Shown here: positions 47,897-56,881 of the stretch, piece by piece
How positions within the stretch are numbered: the stretch's first letter is position 1
Layout: each line of letters starts with the position of its first letter
Source: Sinorhizobium sp. BG8
Lineage (GTDB): Bacteria; Pseudomonadota; Alphaproteobacteria; Rhizobiales; Rhizobiaceae
Direction: 5' to 3'
DNA length: 64,000 nucleotides
NCBI RefSeq assembly: GCF_016864555.1
Contig: NZ_CP044011.1
Coordinates: 1,507,501 to 1,571,500 of the forward strand
Position numbers and translations under genes: made by a program
Notes under the pieces: generated by a model
Databases searched by the model: none
Told to the model about the DNA's origin: nothing
The model's input: only the letters and a program-made list of their open reading frames with translations

Positions 47897-50800
47897 TCAT
47901 AGGTCGATATTGGTCGCCAGCATCGCGGCCGGAATAGGAGCGGGACTCATCGGTGCCCGCACGAAATAGTTGCCGACGAAGACCGGGCGGGTGATCTGCT
48001 GGAAATCGACGCAGGCCGGTTGCCCCGGAAACGCGCGGAAGGCGTTGGCGGAAACCAGTGCATGCCGTCCCTTGAGCAACAGCGTCACGGCGGTGTCGGT
48101 ATCGCGGGGCGAGCGATGCATGCAGTCGTTGTTGGCGAAGCTGACACGCTCGAAACGCAGCAACGGGTCGTTCCGGTCGCGCTCCAGAAACTGGACCAGC
48201 GCCGAAAATCCCATGCCTTCGAAGCGGTTGCCCTGGACGAGGGCCGGATATCCGGTAACGCCGTCTGTCGGAATGATGCTGGGCAGGCTCATCCCCTGCA
48301 TCAGGAGCGACCGGTCCTCGACGCCGAAGCCGCGCTTCTCGACAATCCCATCCCAGCCGCCGCTGTAGTTGACGATGTTGTCCCTCACGGCGGCTTCGAG
48401 GGAAAGGATGACGGCGATGCCCAGCGCCGAGCCGGGTGACACGTTGAAGTCCGCATCGAAGCCGGTGTCGACGATCTCGTTGCGCTCGACGCTAGCCTGT
48501 CCCGTGACCCCGAGGAGGAATACGCCGACCTTTGGGAACTCGTTCGTCGTCGTGCCGGTTCGGGAGACGCGGTTGTCGTGAACGCTCATGCGTCCCCGGC
48601 AGTCGAACCCCAGCACGCCGAAGCGCTCCTGCGCGCCGATGACGTTGCCCATGAGCGAGCATCCCGTTTCACGTCCCGTGCCGATCCCGACCTGGCCGCG
48701 CTCGATGACATTGCGCTCGAAGCTGTTGCCGTCGCCGAGTGCCGCGGCAATGCCGAACGTCATCCCCGTGATCCGGTTGTCGTCGTATCGCCCGCCGCGG
48801 GAGCTCAGGACCAGTAGCCCCACCGTCAGCGCCGCACGTTCCTGGGGCTCGTAGTGCACCGCGTTGCCGGCCACGACACTCGCTTGCGGCGCCTCGGCGA
48901 AGAGGCCGACCTCGGCGTCGCGGATGAGGTTGTGCGCGACCACGCCGTCGGTCGTGAGCAGGTTTCCCTGCTCTCCGTTCCAGCCGACATGGATGCCGAT
49001 GCTCGGCGGTCCGCTGCCGCGGGGAGAGGTGATCCCGGCCTCGTTGTCCTCGACCCTGAGGCCTGCGCCGCCGACGGCGATTGCCGTGACGGGCGCGAAC
49101 TCGGGCATGCGCTCCATGGTGACCGCGTTGCCGCCGACCATGCCGCCGTCGACCATCACGCCGACGCCCATGTTGCGTTCGGACAGCACCTGTCGGAAGG
49201 CCACGCACTCGATCCGGTTGCCGATGATGCTGAGGCCTTCCACCGCGAGGTCTGCTTCCTTCTCGAGGCACACGATGCCGTTGGCCACGCCGCCGATCAC
49301 GCAGTTCTCGATGCGCCCGAAGTCACCGCCGCGGCCCTGGAGGAGGATGCCGGCGGTGCCCGGCGCGCCGCCTTCCTCCGAGTTCTCGCTCCGGCTTCCG
49401 GCAAGGAAGCAGTCGGTGACGGTCGCAAGCCGTGTGCGACCGCCGGCGATATGGATGTTCACGTCCGTGCCAGAAACCGTCGAACGGGCAATGTCGATGC
49501 GTTGCGACTCGACAATGCTGATGGCGATGCCCCCGTCTTCGCTTCCGCCGCCCGAGACGGTGCAGTCATCGAAAATGCAATCCTGGGCCCTGACGAAACT
49601 GACCATGGCGGGGCCGCCGCGCTGGCGGCGGAACTGCAGCTCGTGGATTCGGTGGCGCCTGCCAGATACCGTCAGCAGCGGGCCTTCGCCGATCTCGAGG
49701 ATGGCGCCGGTGCTCTCTCCATGCAGGCTGACATCGTTTTTGGCGATGAAGAGCGGTGCCCGCAGAGGGTGGACCCCCGTCTTCAGGCAGACGCATCCGC
49801 CGGAAGGCGGCAACTGATCGATGGCCTGCTGGATATCTTCTCCGGGGTTCAGCACGAAGGTGCAGCACCCCTCGCTGGTCACCGGCTGCGGGCGGCAATC
49901 CGAAACGTTCGGCCCGTTCACTGCGGCCAGCTGTGCGTAGGCATGGATGATGCCCCTCGGAGGCGCGTCGGTGAACTCCTCCACCGAGGCGTCGGCGGTG
50001 CGAGCGGCGAACAGCCAGTAGTCCCCGACATGAAAGCCCTCGGCGCCGACCGTCGAGAAACTGACCTCTATGCCTTCCTCGATGGCGATGGGGCCTGCGG
50101 CCGTCAGGATCGTCCCGTCGGCGCCGACCAGCGGATCGGATGACGATTGGTCCCAACGCTGCACGCGTGTATGGCGCGCCAGAAGGTCGGAGGGGGCGGT
50201 GGCGAAGGGGCGGCCCGTGGCACCAAGTGCCCGGTCCAGCTTCAGGATGGCGTTCGCCTCGTCGATATCGTCGATGCGGGCCATGTTGCCCGCCTCGCCA
50301 TGGAGTTCGCGGTGATCGTCGGTGACCGTCACCCAATCGCCGATCGCGAAGCGCGCAACCCGGTCGCGGCCGATGCGGCCCACGCGTACCGACGACTTGC
50401 CGGCAGTGGTGGTGATCTCCCCGATGCTGGTGACCAGGGAAGCGTTGTCCCTCGACCACGTGAACGTTGCGGTGCCGAGCGGACCGGGCGTCTGGATTTC
50501 CACCCGGTAGAGCCTGTTCTCGAGGCCGCGGTAGCCGGTGAGCGGTGGAACGATGCAGGGATCCTCCGGTGCGGGCGGCGCAATTGCCGCGACGGACATG
50601 CGCCCGCCGGAGGCTGGCGTGCCGAACGGCGTGCCGCATGCGGCGGGGCCTTGTGCCGTAAGCTGCGTCCTTACCTGCCACACCTGCTGGATCCGCGTCG
50701 CCGTGTCCACGCCGCCGAGTGCCTTATCCAGGAGGTCGTTGTCCTCGATGTAGGTGATTTCGCGTTCCCAGAGGTCGAGATAGACATTGTAGTTCGTGCC

Positions 50801-51136
50801 CCCGATCGCCGGCGGATCGGGCAGGAAAGGCTGCGACTGATAGGTGACGTTCTCGCCGGGGAAGATCTCGGCCAGGCGTCCGTCGACATAGATCCGGCCG
50901 TCGCCGACGGAGAAATCATTGGCGACGGGAGCCGTGATCTTGAAGCCATCGGGTGTGGTGGCATATGGCACGCCCACCGGTCCGAACGTGTCGAGCGCCT
51001 GTGTCCGCAGCCTTTCACGCTCGATGTCGGCCGCCTCGTTCCAGTCGGAATCGAGCTGGACGCGGCCCTGCTGGGTAAGCAGGCTGGTGAAGCGCTTTCT
51101 GGCATCATGCGTAAACCGCGAATAGTCGCCGGACAT
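47897..51136 (-). CDS. DUF6519 and right-handed beta-helix protein of the injection system
   Basis: The 1079-residue protein has an N-terminal DUF6519-like part (about 1-300; MSGDYSRFTHDARKRFTSLLTQQGRVQLDSDWNE pattern) that recurs in eCIS-type loci. From about residue 420 a long run of short repeats rich in N, G, I, V and D (SIVESQRIDIARSTVSG, NRITGMTFGI, ERNEIVDTGF) typical of pectate-lyase-like beta-helices follows. It may be a baseplate-attached fibre or surface-binding element. ATG 51136 is chosen because GAGGGAG is seven bases upstream; a GTG at 51142 is too close. Confidence 0.82.
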   Translation of the reverse strand: MSGDYSRFTHDARKRFTSLLTQQGRVQLDSDWNEAADIERERLRTQALDTFGPVGVPYATTPDGFKITAPVANDFSVGDGRIYVDGRLAEIFPGENVTYQSQPFLPDPPAIGGTNYNVYLDLWEREITYIEDNDLLDKALGGVDTATRIQQVWQVRTQLTAQGPAACGTPFGTPASGGRMSVAAIAPPAPEDPCIVPPLTGYRGLENRLYRVEIQTPGPLGTATFTWSRDNASLVTSIGEITTTAGKSSVRVGRIGRDRVARFAIGDWVTVTDDHRELHGEAGNMARIDDIDEANAILKLDRALGATGRPFATAPSDLLARHTRVQRWDQSSSDPLVGADGTILTAAGPIAIEEGIEVSFSTVGAEGFHVGDYWLFAARTADASVEEFTDAPPRGIIHAYAQLAAVNGPNVSDCRPQPVTSEGCCTFVLNPGEDIQQAIDQLPPSGGCVCLKTGVHPLRAPLFIAKNDVSLHGESTGAILEIGEGPLLTVSGRRHRIHELQFRRQRGGPAMVSFVRAQDCIFDDCTVSGGGSEDGGIAISIVESQRIDIARSTVSGTDVNIHIAGGRTRLATVTDCFLAGSRSENSEEGGAPGTAGILLQGRGGDFGRIENCVIGGVANGIVCLEKEADLAVEGLSIIGNRIECVAFRQVLSERNMGVGVMVDGGMVGGNAVTMERMPEFAPVTAIAVGGAGLRVEDNEAGITSPRGSGPPSIGIHVGWNGEQGNLLTTDGVVAHNLIRDAEVGLFAEAPQASVVAGNAVHYEPQERAALTVGLLVLSSRGGRYDDNRITGMTFGIAAALGDGNSFERNVIERGQVGIGTGRETGCSLMGNVIGAQERFGVLGFDCRGRMSVHDNRVSRTGTTTNEFPKVGVFLLGVTGQASVERNEIVDTGFDADFNVSPGSALGIAVILSLEAAVRDNIVNYSGGWDGIVEKRGFGVEDRSLLMQGMSLPSIIPTDGVTGYPALVQGNRFEGMGFSALVQFLERDRNDPLLRFERVSFANNDCMHRSPRDTDTAVTLLLKGRHALVSANAFRAFPGQPACVDFQQITRPVFVGNYFVRAPMSPAPIPAAMLATNIDL

Positions 51137-51148
51137 CTTCACTCTCCC

Positions 51149-51412
51149 TCAGGTCACGTAGATGAGGCCGTAGTCGAGGCCGAATGGCAGGTATTCTTCA
51201 AGCCGGGTGCGCAGGTTGCGCTCGCGCTGCGGCTGCTTGAGATGGCAGTAGGCGCCCATCTCCGCGCCGTCCTCCGCTCCGGTCGCGATCTCGAGAGGGC
51301 CGTCGAGGGCGAGTTGCAGATAGGCGGGCTGACCGTAGGGCTCGGCGGTGTATTCGGGGCGCAGCCGCAGCCGTACGCGATCGCGGATCGCCTGGCGTTG
51401 CGTCGTGGTCAG
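51149..51412 (-). CDS. Small injection-locus protein, start unclear (about 87 aa)
   Basis: The readable domain is TTTQRQAIRDRVRLRLRPEY through LEEYLPFGLDYGLIYVT, about 87 residues. It is fully packed between the tail protein and DUF6519 genes. The only start that gives the usual four-base overlap is a CTG (CTGA at 51409-51412). ATG 51523 lies deep in the preceding gene and has a ribosome site too close. The start is therefore provisional. I do not recognise its family. Confidence 0.6.
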   Translation of the reverse strand: MTTTQRQAIRDRVRLRLRPEYTAEPYGQPAYLQLALDGPLEIATGAEDGAEMGAYCHLKQPQRERNLRTRLEEYLPFGLDYGLIYVT

Positions 51413-53390
51413 GGGGCTGCCTGCTCGGCCAGCTCGATTTCCAGGGCTTCCGCGAGATCGGGCTCGCAGCGATACCGCCGCGGCACGCGGGAAAGGGGCT
51501 GGACGTAGGAAAAGCGCACGCATCCCTCCTGTACGCGCTCGCAGGTGACTCGGCGCTCGAAGATCGAGGCCGAAGCGTATTCGATGCCGCGCAGGCTAGC
51601 CTCGCCGCGCACGGTGCAGCGCTCGGCATAAAGCATCGGGCCCGTCGCACCTGTCGTCGTGTCGTCCGGTGCCGGTCCGATCGCGCCGTCGACGATGCTG
51701 TCGAGCAGGGTCAGCCTGCGTGCAAGACGGGGAATTGCGATGCCGCCGCTGATCGAGAAGGCGAACTCGAGCGAAAGCCGGTCGTTGAGCGGCGCGGCGG
51801 GCGTTCCCGCTGTCGCGACGATGCTCGGTTCGGGCGAGGGGATGGAGCCATCGGTTATGCTGAGCCCCGGCACCAGCGTGCTGTGGATCAGCCTGAGGCG
51901 GGAAATGGAAGTCTCGAGCCTGATCTGTCCCTCGATCAGTAAGCCGCCAAGCGTCAGCACGAAATCCGGCCGGTCGCCGGTCACCGTCAACGGCCCGGCG
52001 AGTTGCAGGTGGGGCCGCATGCCGTCGGCAGCCTCGATGGCAAGGAAGGAACCGCGCTGCGTCGCCTGGAGATCGATGGCGAGGGTCTCGGGATAGCTGC
52101 GGTTGTCGCCGATGCGGATCAGCGCGCGTGGGCGGTCATCGGTCTTCCATTGCTGCAAGGCGTCGCCGACAGTGGCGAAGGTGCCCGGTACGCCGGTGCC
52201 GTCGACCACATAGGTGGCGGAAAGCTCCGCGCTCAGAGGATTCGTCAGCCATGCTCTGCGCTGATAGGGACCGCCGCCGAGATCGGCGGGGAACCCATGG
52301 TGATAGCTGGCCTCGACCACAGGGTCGGCGGAGAACAGGGCGCCGAGCGCGAGACGGCCCCTCGCCACGTCGATCAGGACGAGAGCGCCGGGCGGCTGCC
52401 GCCACGTTGACAGGTCGGCGCAGTGTATCGACGCGGCCGGAACCGGGATGCTGTCCACAGTGAGGAAGATGCTCTGGTCGGGGGCGATCGTTTCGCCCGG
52501 CGTGGTATCGAACGATCCGTAGAACTCACTGTGCGCGGGCGGCGGGACCATCGCCGCGGCGTCTGAGAGGTCCTTGTGAAACCGTGCCGGACGGATCGGC
52601 TGCGGCACATCCAGTTCCGTGGCAAGCTCGGTCTCGGCCGCCTCGCGCCGGCGGGCGGAAAAGAGCGGTGCCTGGTTGCCGAGCGGGGAGAAGTGATAGC
52701 GGAAGTCTCCGACCCGCCGCGGCGTGACCTTTTCGAGAGGATAGGCGCCGAGCCGCCAGAGGAAGAGGCCGATGTTGCGGATGTTGTGCCAACCCTCGGT
52801 GCGGGCGGGGGGCGGACATCGATCGTGTGGCTGAAGCCGTCGAAGGCAGTACCGAGGCGCCCGCAGGTCTCGACCCGGCGCACGTCCGGTGTCACCGTTT
52901 CCATCCTGAGCCTGTTGCGAATGCACTGCGTCCAGATGAGCCTCTCGAAGAATTCGACGGCATGGGCCGGCCAGCCGGTGATGTCGCGGGCCAGTTCCTC
53001 GAGCATCGGCAGGGTTCCCTTGCGCCGCCGATAGTAGATCGTCTTGGCAACGTCGGCTCTGGTGCGCAGAGCGGAGAGCGGTTCGAGCCGCGGTCCGCGC
53101 AGATCCGGAAAGATGTCGCGCGCGGCGTTTGGCGTCGCTTCCGCCTCGGTCGATGCCAGCCGCTCGTTGCCGATGAGTTCGCCGATGTAAGGCACCACCC
53201 AGGGCTCGCATGTCTCGATGAAGGCATTTGCGTGGAGCTGTCGGATGTCATCCTCGATGTCGTCGGACGCCTGCTGGATGACGTTGAGCAAGGCCTTCAG
53301 CGGACCGCCGTTGCGCGCATCTTCCTCGCGCACATAGGCGGGAAGCAGGTTGAAGAGCTTGTCGGCCGGTGCGTTCGAATAAGCCATCAC
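51409..53390 (-). CDS. Phage-tail-like baseplate protein, frame interrupted at 52807-52812
   Basis: The N-terminal part (53390 to about 52812, 192 residues) reads LFNLLPAYVREEDARNGGPL, IQQASDDIEDD and EPWVVPYIGELIGNERL, a tail-protein family found with eCIS baseplates. The remainder continues in another frame (RTEGWHNIRNIGLFLWRLGA onward), ending in beta-helix-like repeats. The frames join by -1 at a run of six Gs (plus strand); restoring one base gives about 660 residues. On the coding strand the site is C CCC CCG, a possible programmed slip heptamer. The start is GTG or ATG three bases on, overlapping the previous stop. Confidence 0.8.
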
Positions 53391-56300
53391 AGGGCCTCCA
53401 CCGCCGTCAGCGTTATGTCGCGCGGATCCTCGATAAACGCCTGTTCCGCCGCAAGCACTGCCGGCGCGACGCCGTCCTCGAAACCGCGTCTTGCGAAGCG
53501 GTCGATCAGCAGCAGATCCTTGGGGAGTGGCCGTGCCAGGAAAAGGCGAATGTGTTTCTGCAAGGGTCCGCTATCGACGGCGCGGACCTTGCGTTCGGTG
53601 GGTGTCATCGCCTCGTGCCCCTTCAGATGGAAAACATCGACATCGGCGGCGGTGACCCCTTCGGCGAGCTGCAGGGCGGCATAGACATGGCTCAGATGCA
53701 CCGGCATGCCGGGCTCCACCCTTTCGGGATCGAATGCCGCGGTCAGGGCGGCATGGGCGCCATCCATGACGGTGTCGCGGTCATATCGCGGATCGACGAG
53801 GATCCGTGCCGTAACCGTGACCGGCACCCGCGTGATGCTGGAGAGAAACAGCGGCCAGTTTGGATCCCGGGCCGAGGAGAGGGCGGAGGCAAGCTGTGCC
53901 AGAGCGTCGGACGAGAGCCTGGCTCCGCCTTCCCCGAGCACGCTCAGGTGGACGGCCTTCCCGAGCCCGAGCCAGACCCAGGAGACGATGGCGCGCGTGA
54001 CGAGGCGCGTCGATATAGCCAGCCATTCGAAATCCTGCAGCGAAACGGCGCGGCCGAACGTGCGGACCTGATTGGGGGCGCTCTTGCGCGCTGCGTCCCG
54101 CTCCTCCGGGTCCGCGCCGCCGGTCGAGGCCATCGGATTGTTGACCGCGCGAAGGCCCACCGGTCGTTCGAGCGGCAGCGCCAGTTGCCCGGCACGGACA
54201 CGGCCGACGAGCCCGATGCCCTTGCGGTAGCGCGCGGTAACGGCGAGCGGCCCGGTCGGCAGCCTGCGGCCGGTGCGGCCGTCGCCGAAACCGACCGTCG
54301 TGCCACCGCCATCGCTGGTGGTGAGCGTGTAGATCTCGTCCGACGGCTTGCGGCCGAAGAGGCTGGGGACCGGCGACCAGAGCACGCCGTTGACCCTGAC
54401 TTCGAGATCGGCGCGGCCGACGAGGCTGCCGGGTTCTGGGAGATGTGTGAGAGGCGTGCGCTGGAGCCCGAACGAGGCGAAGATCTTGGATGCGTCGCCA
54501 TGGCCGAGCTGTTCCTCCGGCTGCGTCTCGCCGTGGCTGGCGTTGGCAATGTTGGCCTTGACGGTAACTGCGGAAAGCGGTCGCGGGAGCGGTGGGAGAA
54601 AGGCGACAAGCACATGGTCGGCCGCCTCGCCGGAAACGGCTGAGAGGGGCGTCGCCGAGGAGATCGAGGCAAGGTGTTGCGTTCCGCCGGCCTCGATGAG
54701 GATGCGCCGGCCCTTGGCGAGTTGGGCGGCGCCAGGCGTGCTTCGAATGACGAGTTGGCCGCCCGCAAGTTCTGAAGGATAGTCGAAGGCACGCGGGTCG
54801 ATGGTTTCCGCTCCGACCTGAAGGATACGACTTTGCCGCCGGTCCAGGGTGACCGCGACCGGAGCCTCGCGCCGGGTCCAGTTACCCCATCCGCCGCTCT
54901 GCCTCGCGTTCTCCACGATAAGGTCGTCCCTGTTGCGAGCCGCGACGCCGAGGGTTCCGGAGACGACGGTCGCCACCGGGTCCGAGGCGAGATGGCCGTC
55001 GACCAGCTGCCACTCGGACCAGGAATTGCCGGTCCTGCCGATATGGCCGAGCGTCCCGTCGGTCCGGCGGACCACGACACCGACCTCATCCGGTCCAAGC
55101 GCCACGATTGCGGGCGTGCCTGCGAAATTGCCGCCGAGATTGGTCCAGTCCGTCCAGGCAGTCCCCGTCCAGCGCCGATGGATCAGGCCACCATCATCGC
55201 CTCGGGCGACGACGTCGAGCCTGTTGGCGGCTGTCGAGGCGACGGCGGGCGCAGAGGCGAGCTTGCCCTCGAGGCTGGTCCACGGCGACCAGACGGCATC
55301 GCGGCTTCGGGTCCATAGCGCACGGTCGCCGCCTCGGGCGACGACGTCGACATGCGCCCCGCCCCAGCTTGTCGCTGACGGTGGCGACGTGATCCATCCG
55401 CCGAGCGATGTCCACCCGTGTGCCGGCATGCCGACGCCGATCACCCAGAGGCCGCGGTCGAGGCCCCGGCCGAACACCAGGATCTCGCCGTTTGGAAGGA
55501 CGGCTGCTGCCGGGTCGCCGGTCAGGATGCCGCCGTGATTGACCGGTGTCCCCCAGAGTACGCCCGAGCGCGTCAGCTCCACCAGCGCTCTCTCGCCATC
55601 GCGGGCGAAGAGCTTCATTGCCCCGGGAATGGCCACGAGTGCCGGGTCTCCGGTCAGCGTCAGGTCCTCGATTACCTGCGTTGCCGAACTGAAGCCCGCC
55701 GGCGGCAGGAAGGCGATGAAGCCGTTGGCGCCGTCCCGGCTTACGATCTCCGTCTGCGAGCCGACGGCCGCAAGGGTGGGGCGGCCCGCCATGGTGCGGG
55801 TGAACCGGGAATGCGTCACCGTCTGTGCCAGCTGAGAGACGTCAAGGCCATCCGTGGTCTCGATACCGGCGAGCCCGTCGCGCGTCGCCTCGACGCTGGC
55901 GGTGATCAACTGGCCTCCGGTGCCACCGAGGTCGATCACGACGCGCGTGCCCGGTGCGAGATCCGAGACTTTGGTTTCGAGTGGATAGAAGCCGTCGTCC
56001 GAGGGTGGAACAGCGTCGCTGACCGTATGGGTCGACCAGCGTTTGTCCGGCTCCAGCGCCGGGTTTGTCGAATAGAGTTGCACAGTGGTGGGGGCATTGC
56101 CGCCGAAAAGCGCCAACCGCCGCTCGAGCCGGCGCACCTGTGTGCGCTCGGCGACGAGACCCTGGCTCTGCACCGGCGGGGCGAAGCGCAGGGAAAGGCC
56201 GCCCCACTGTGCCTCGATTGCCTCGACACGCTTCTCCTCAAAGACCTCACCATCGAAAATGGCGAGCACGTCCCCGGTTTTCAGATTGGAGGGCCGAACT

Positions 56301-56881
56301 GTCAGCGCAAAACCGGTGCGGCCGGCGGAGAAAGCCTCGAGCGCCATGGGCGGCGCAAAGGCGCGCGGGGCGTTGAGGTCGGCATGGGCGATGAGTTCCT
56401 CGATCGTCTCGTAGGTCTGCGGTACCTCGTCCTGCCCGGGGATCGACATGACCGGCAGGCCCTTGCGCACACGCACGCGTGCCCCGTCCTCCAGCTCGAA
56501 CGCGAGCATGGCCGTCGCGGCGAGCCCGGGAGAAAGTTCGTGCCCGATCAGCCGTACGAGGTGCTCCACCGACGCGCGTTCTTTAGCTGTCCCGAGGAAA
56601 TACTCATTGGCGATCCGCTCACCGTAGAAGGTCAGGACGTCGCCCATCGCCGCAAACATCTCGATCAGCGAGATCGCGTAGTCGTCCGGTTCGCGGGAGG
56701 TGAGCTGCGACAGCGCCGGGTCCCTGGCGATCGCTTCGAGCATCGTGAGACGGAAGGCCGAGAAGGTGCCGATGCGATACGAGAGCGCACTGAGGCCGGG
56801 TCGGTTGAAGACGTTGAGCGGGGTAAGCGGAGTCTCGCTCCGGCAGCCGCAGAAGGGATCGGAACAGGAACTACCCATCAT
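53387..56881 (-). CDS. Large baseplate J-like protein with internal beta-propeller (1164 aa)
   Basis: The protein is a wedge-type baseplate component. The N-terminal part has a FRLTMLEAIARDPALSQL, LIEMFAAMGDVLTFYGERIANEYFL pattern as in putative baseplate assembly proteins, and the C-terminal part (from about 780, EIYTLTTSDGGGTTVGFGDGRTGRRLP, VRTFGRAVSLQDFEWLA, HLSHVYAALQLAEGV) is baseplate-J-like. Between them, about residues 364-673, are seven repeats of 44-45 residues, described separately. ATGA overlaps link it to the genes on both sides. It would sit at the outer baseplate, where the propeller could contact a target surface. Confidence 0.87.
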   Translation of the reverse strand: MMGSSCSDPFCGCRSETPLTPLNVFNRPGLSALSYRIGTFSAFRLTMLEAIARDPALSQLTSREPDDYAISLIEMFAAMGDVLTFYGERIANEYFLGTAKERASVEHLVRLIGHELSPGLAATAMLAFELEDGARVRVRKGLPVMSIPGQDEVPQTYETIEELIAHADLNAPRAFAPPMALEAFSAGRTGFALTVRPSNLKTGDVLAIFDGEVFEEKRVEAIEAQWGGLSLRFAPPVQSQGLVAERTQVRRLERRLALFGGNAPTTVQLYSTNPALEPDKRWSTHTVSDAVPPSDDGFYPLETKVSDLAPGTRVVIDLGGTGGQLITASVEATRDGLAGIETTDGLDVSQLAQTVTHSRFTRTMAGRPTLAAVGSQTEIVSRDGANGFIAFLPPAGFSSATQVIEDLTLTGDPALVAIPGAMKLFARDGERALVELTRSGVLWGTPVNHGGILTGDPAAAVLPNGEILVFGRGLDRGLWVIGVGMPAHGWTSLGGWITSPPSATSWGGAHVDVVARGGDRALWTRSRDAVWSPWTSLEGKLASAPAVASTAANRLDVVARGDDGGLIHRRWTGTAWTDWTNLGGNFAGTPAIVALGPDEVGVVVRRTDGTLGHIGRTGNSWSEWQLVDGHLASDPVATVVSGTLGVAARNRDDLIVENARQSGGWGNWTRREAPVAVTLDRRQSRILQVGAETIDPRAFDYPSELAGGQLVIRSTPGAAQLAKGRRILIEAGGTQHLASISSATPLSAVSGEAADHVLVAFLPPLPRPLSAVTVKANIANASHGETQPEEQLGHGDASKIFASFGLQRTPLTHLPEPGSLVGRADLEVRVNGVLWSPVPSLFGRKPSDEIYTLTTSDGGGTTVGFGDGRTGRRLPTGPLAVTARYRKGIGLVGRVRAGQLALPLERPVGLRAVNNPMASTGGADPEERDAARKSAPNQVRTFGRAVSLQDFEWLAISTRLVTRAIVSWVWLGLGKAVHLSVLGEGGARLSSDALAQLASALSSARDPNWPLFLSSITRVPVTVTARILVDPRYDRDTVMDGAHAALTAAFDPERVEPGMPVHLSHVYAALQLAEGVTAADVDVFHLKGHEAMTPTERKVRAVDSGPLQKHIRLFLARPLPKDLLLIDRFARRGFEDGVAPAVLAAEQAFIEDPRDITLTAVEAL
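54863..55792 (-). repeat. Seven 44-45-residue blades: PLL-like beta-propeller
   Basis: The translated segment divides cleanly into seven units of 44, 44, 44, 44, 45, 45 and 44 residues. Each begins near a GxPxxx or SxPAxxS turn and contains a strand pair like DVVARGxDxALWxR followed by WSxWTSLGG. Blades 3-7 are the clearest. The pattern resembles the seven-bladed PLL-type lectins of Photorhabdus and the PLL-like family. It lies inside the baseplate protein at about residues 364-673. Sugar binding is inferred from the fold class. Confidence 0.75.
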
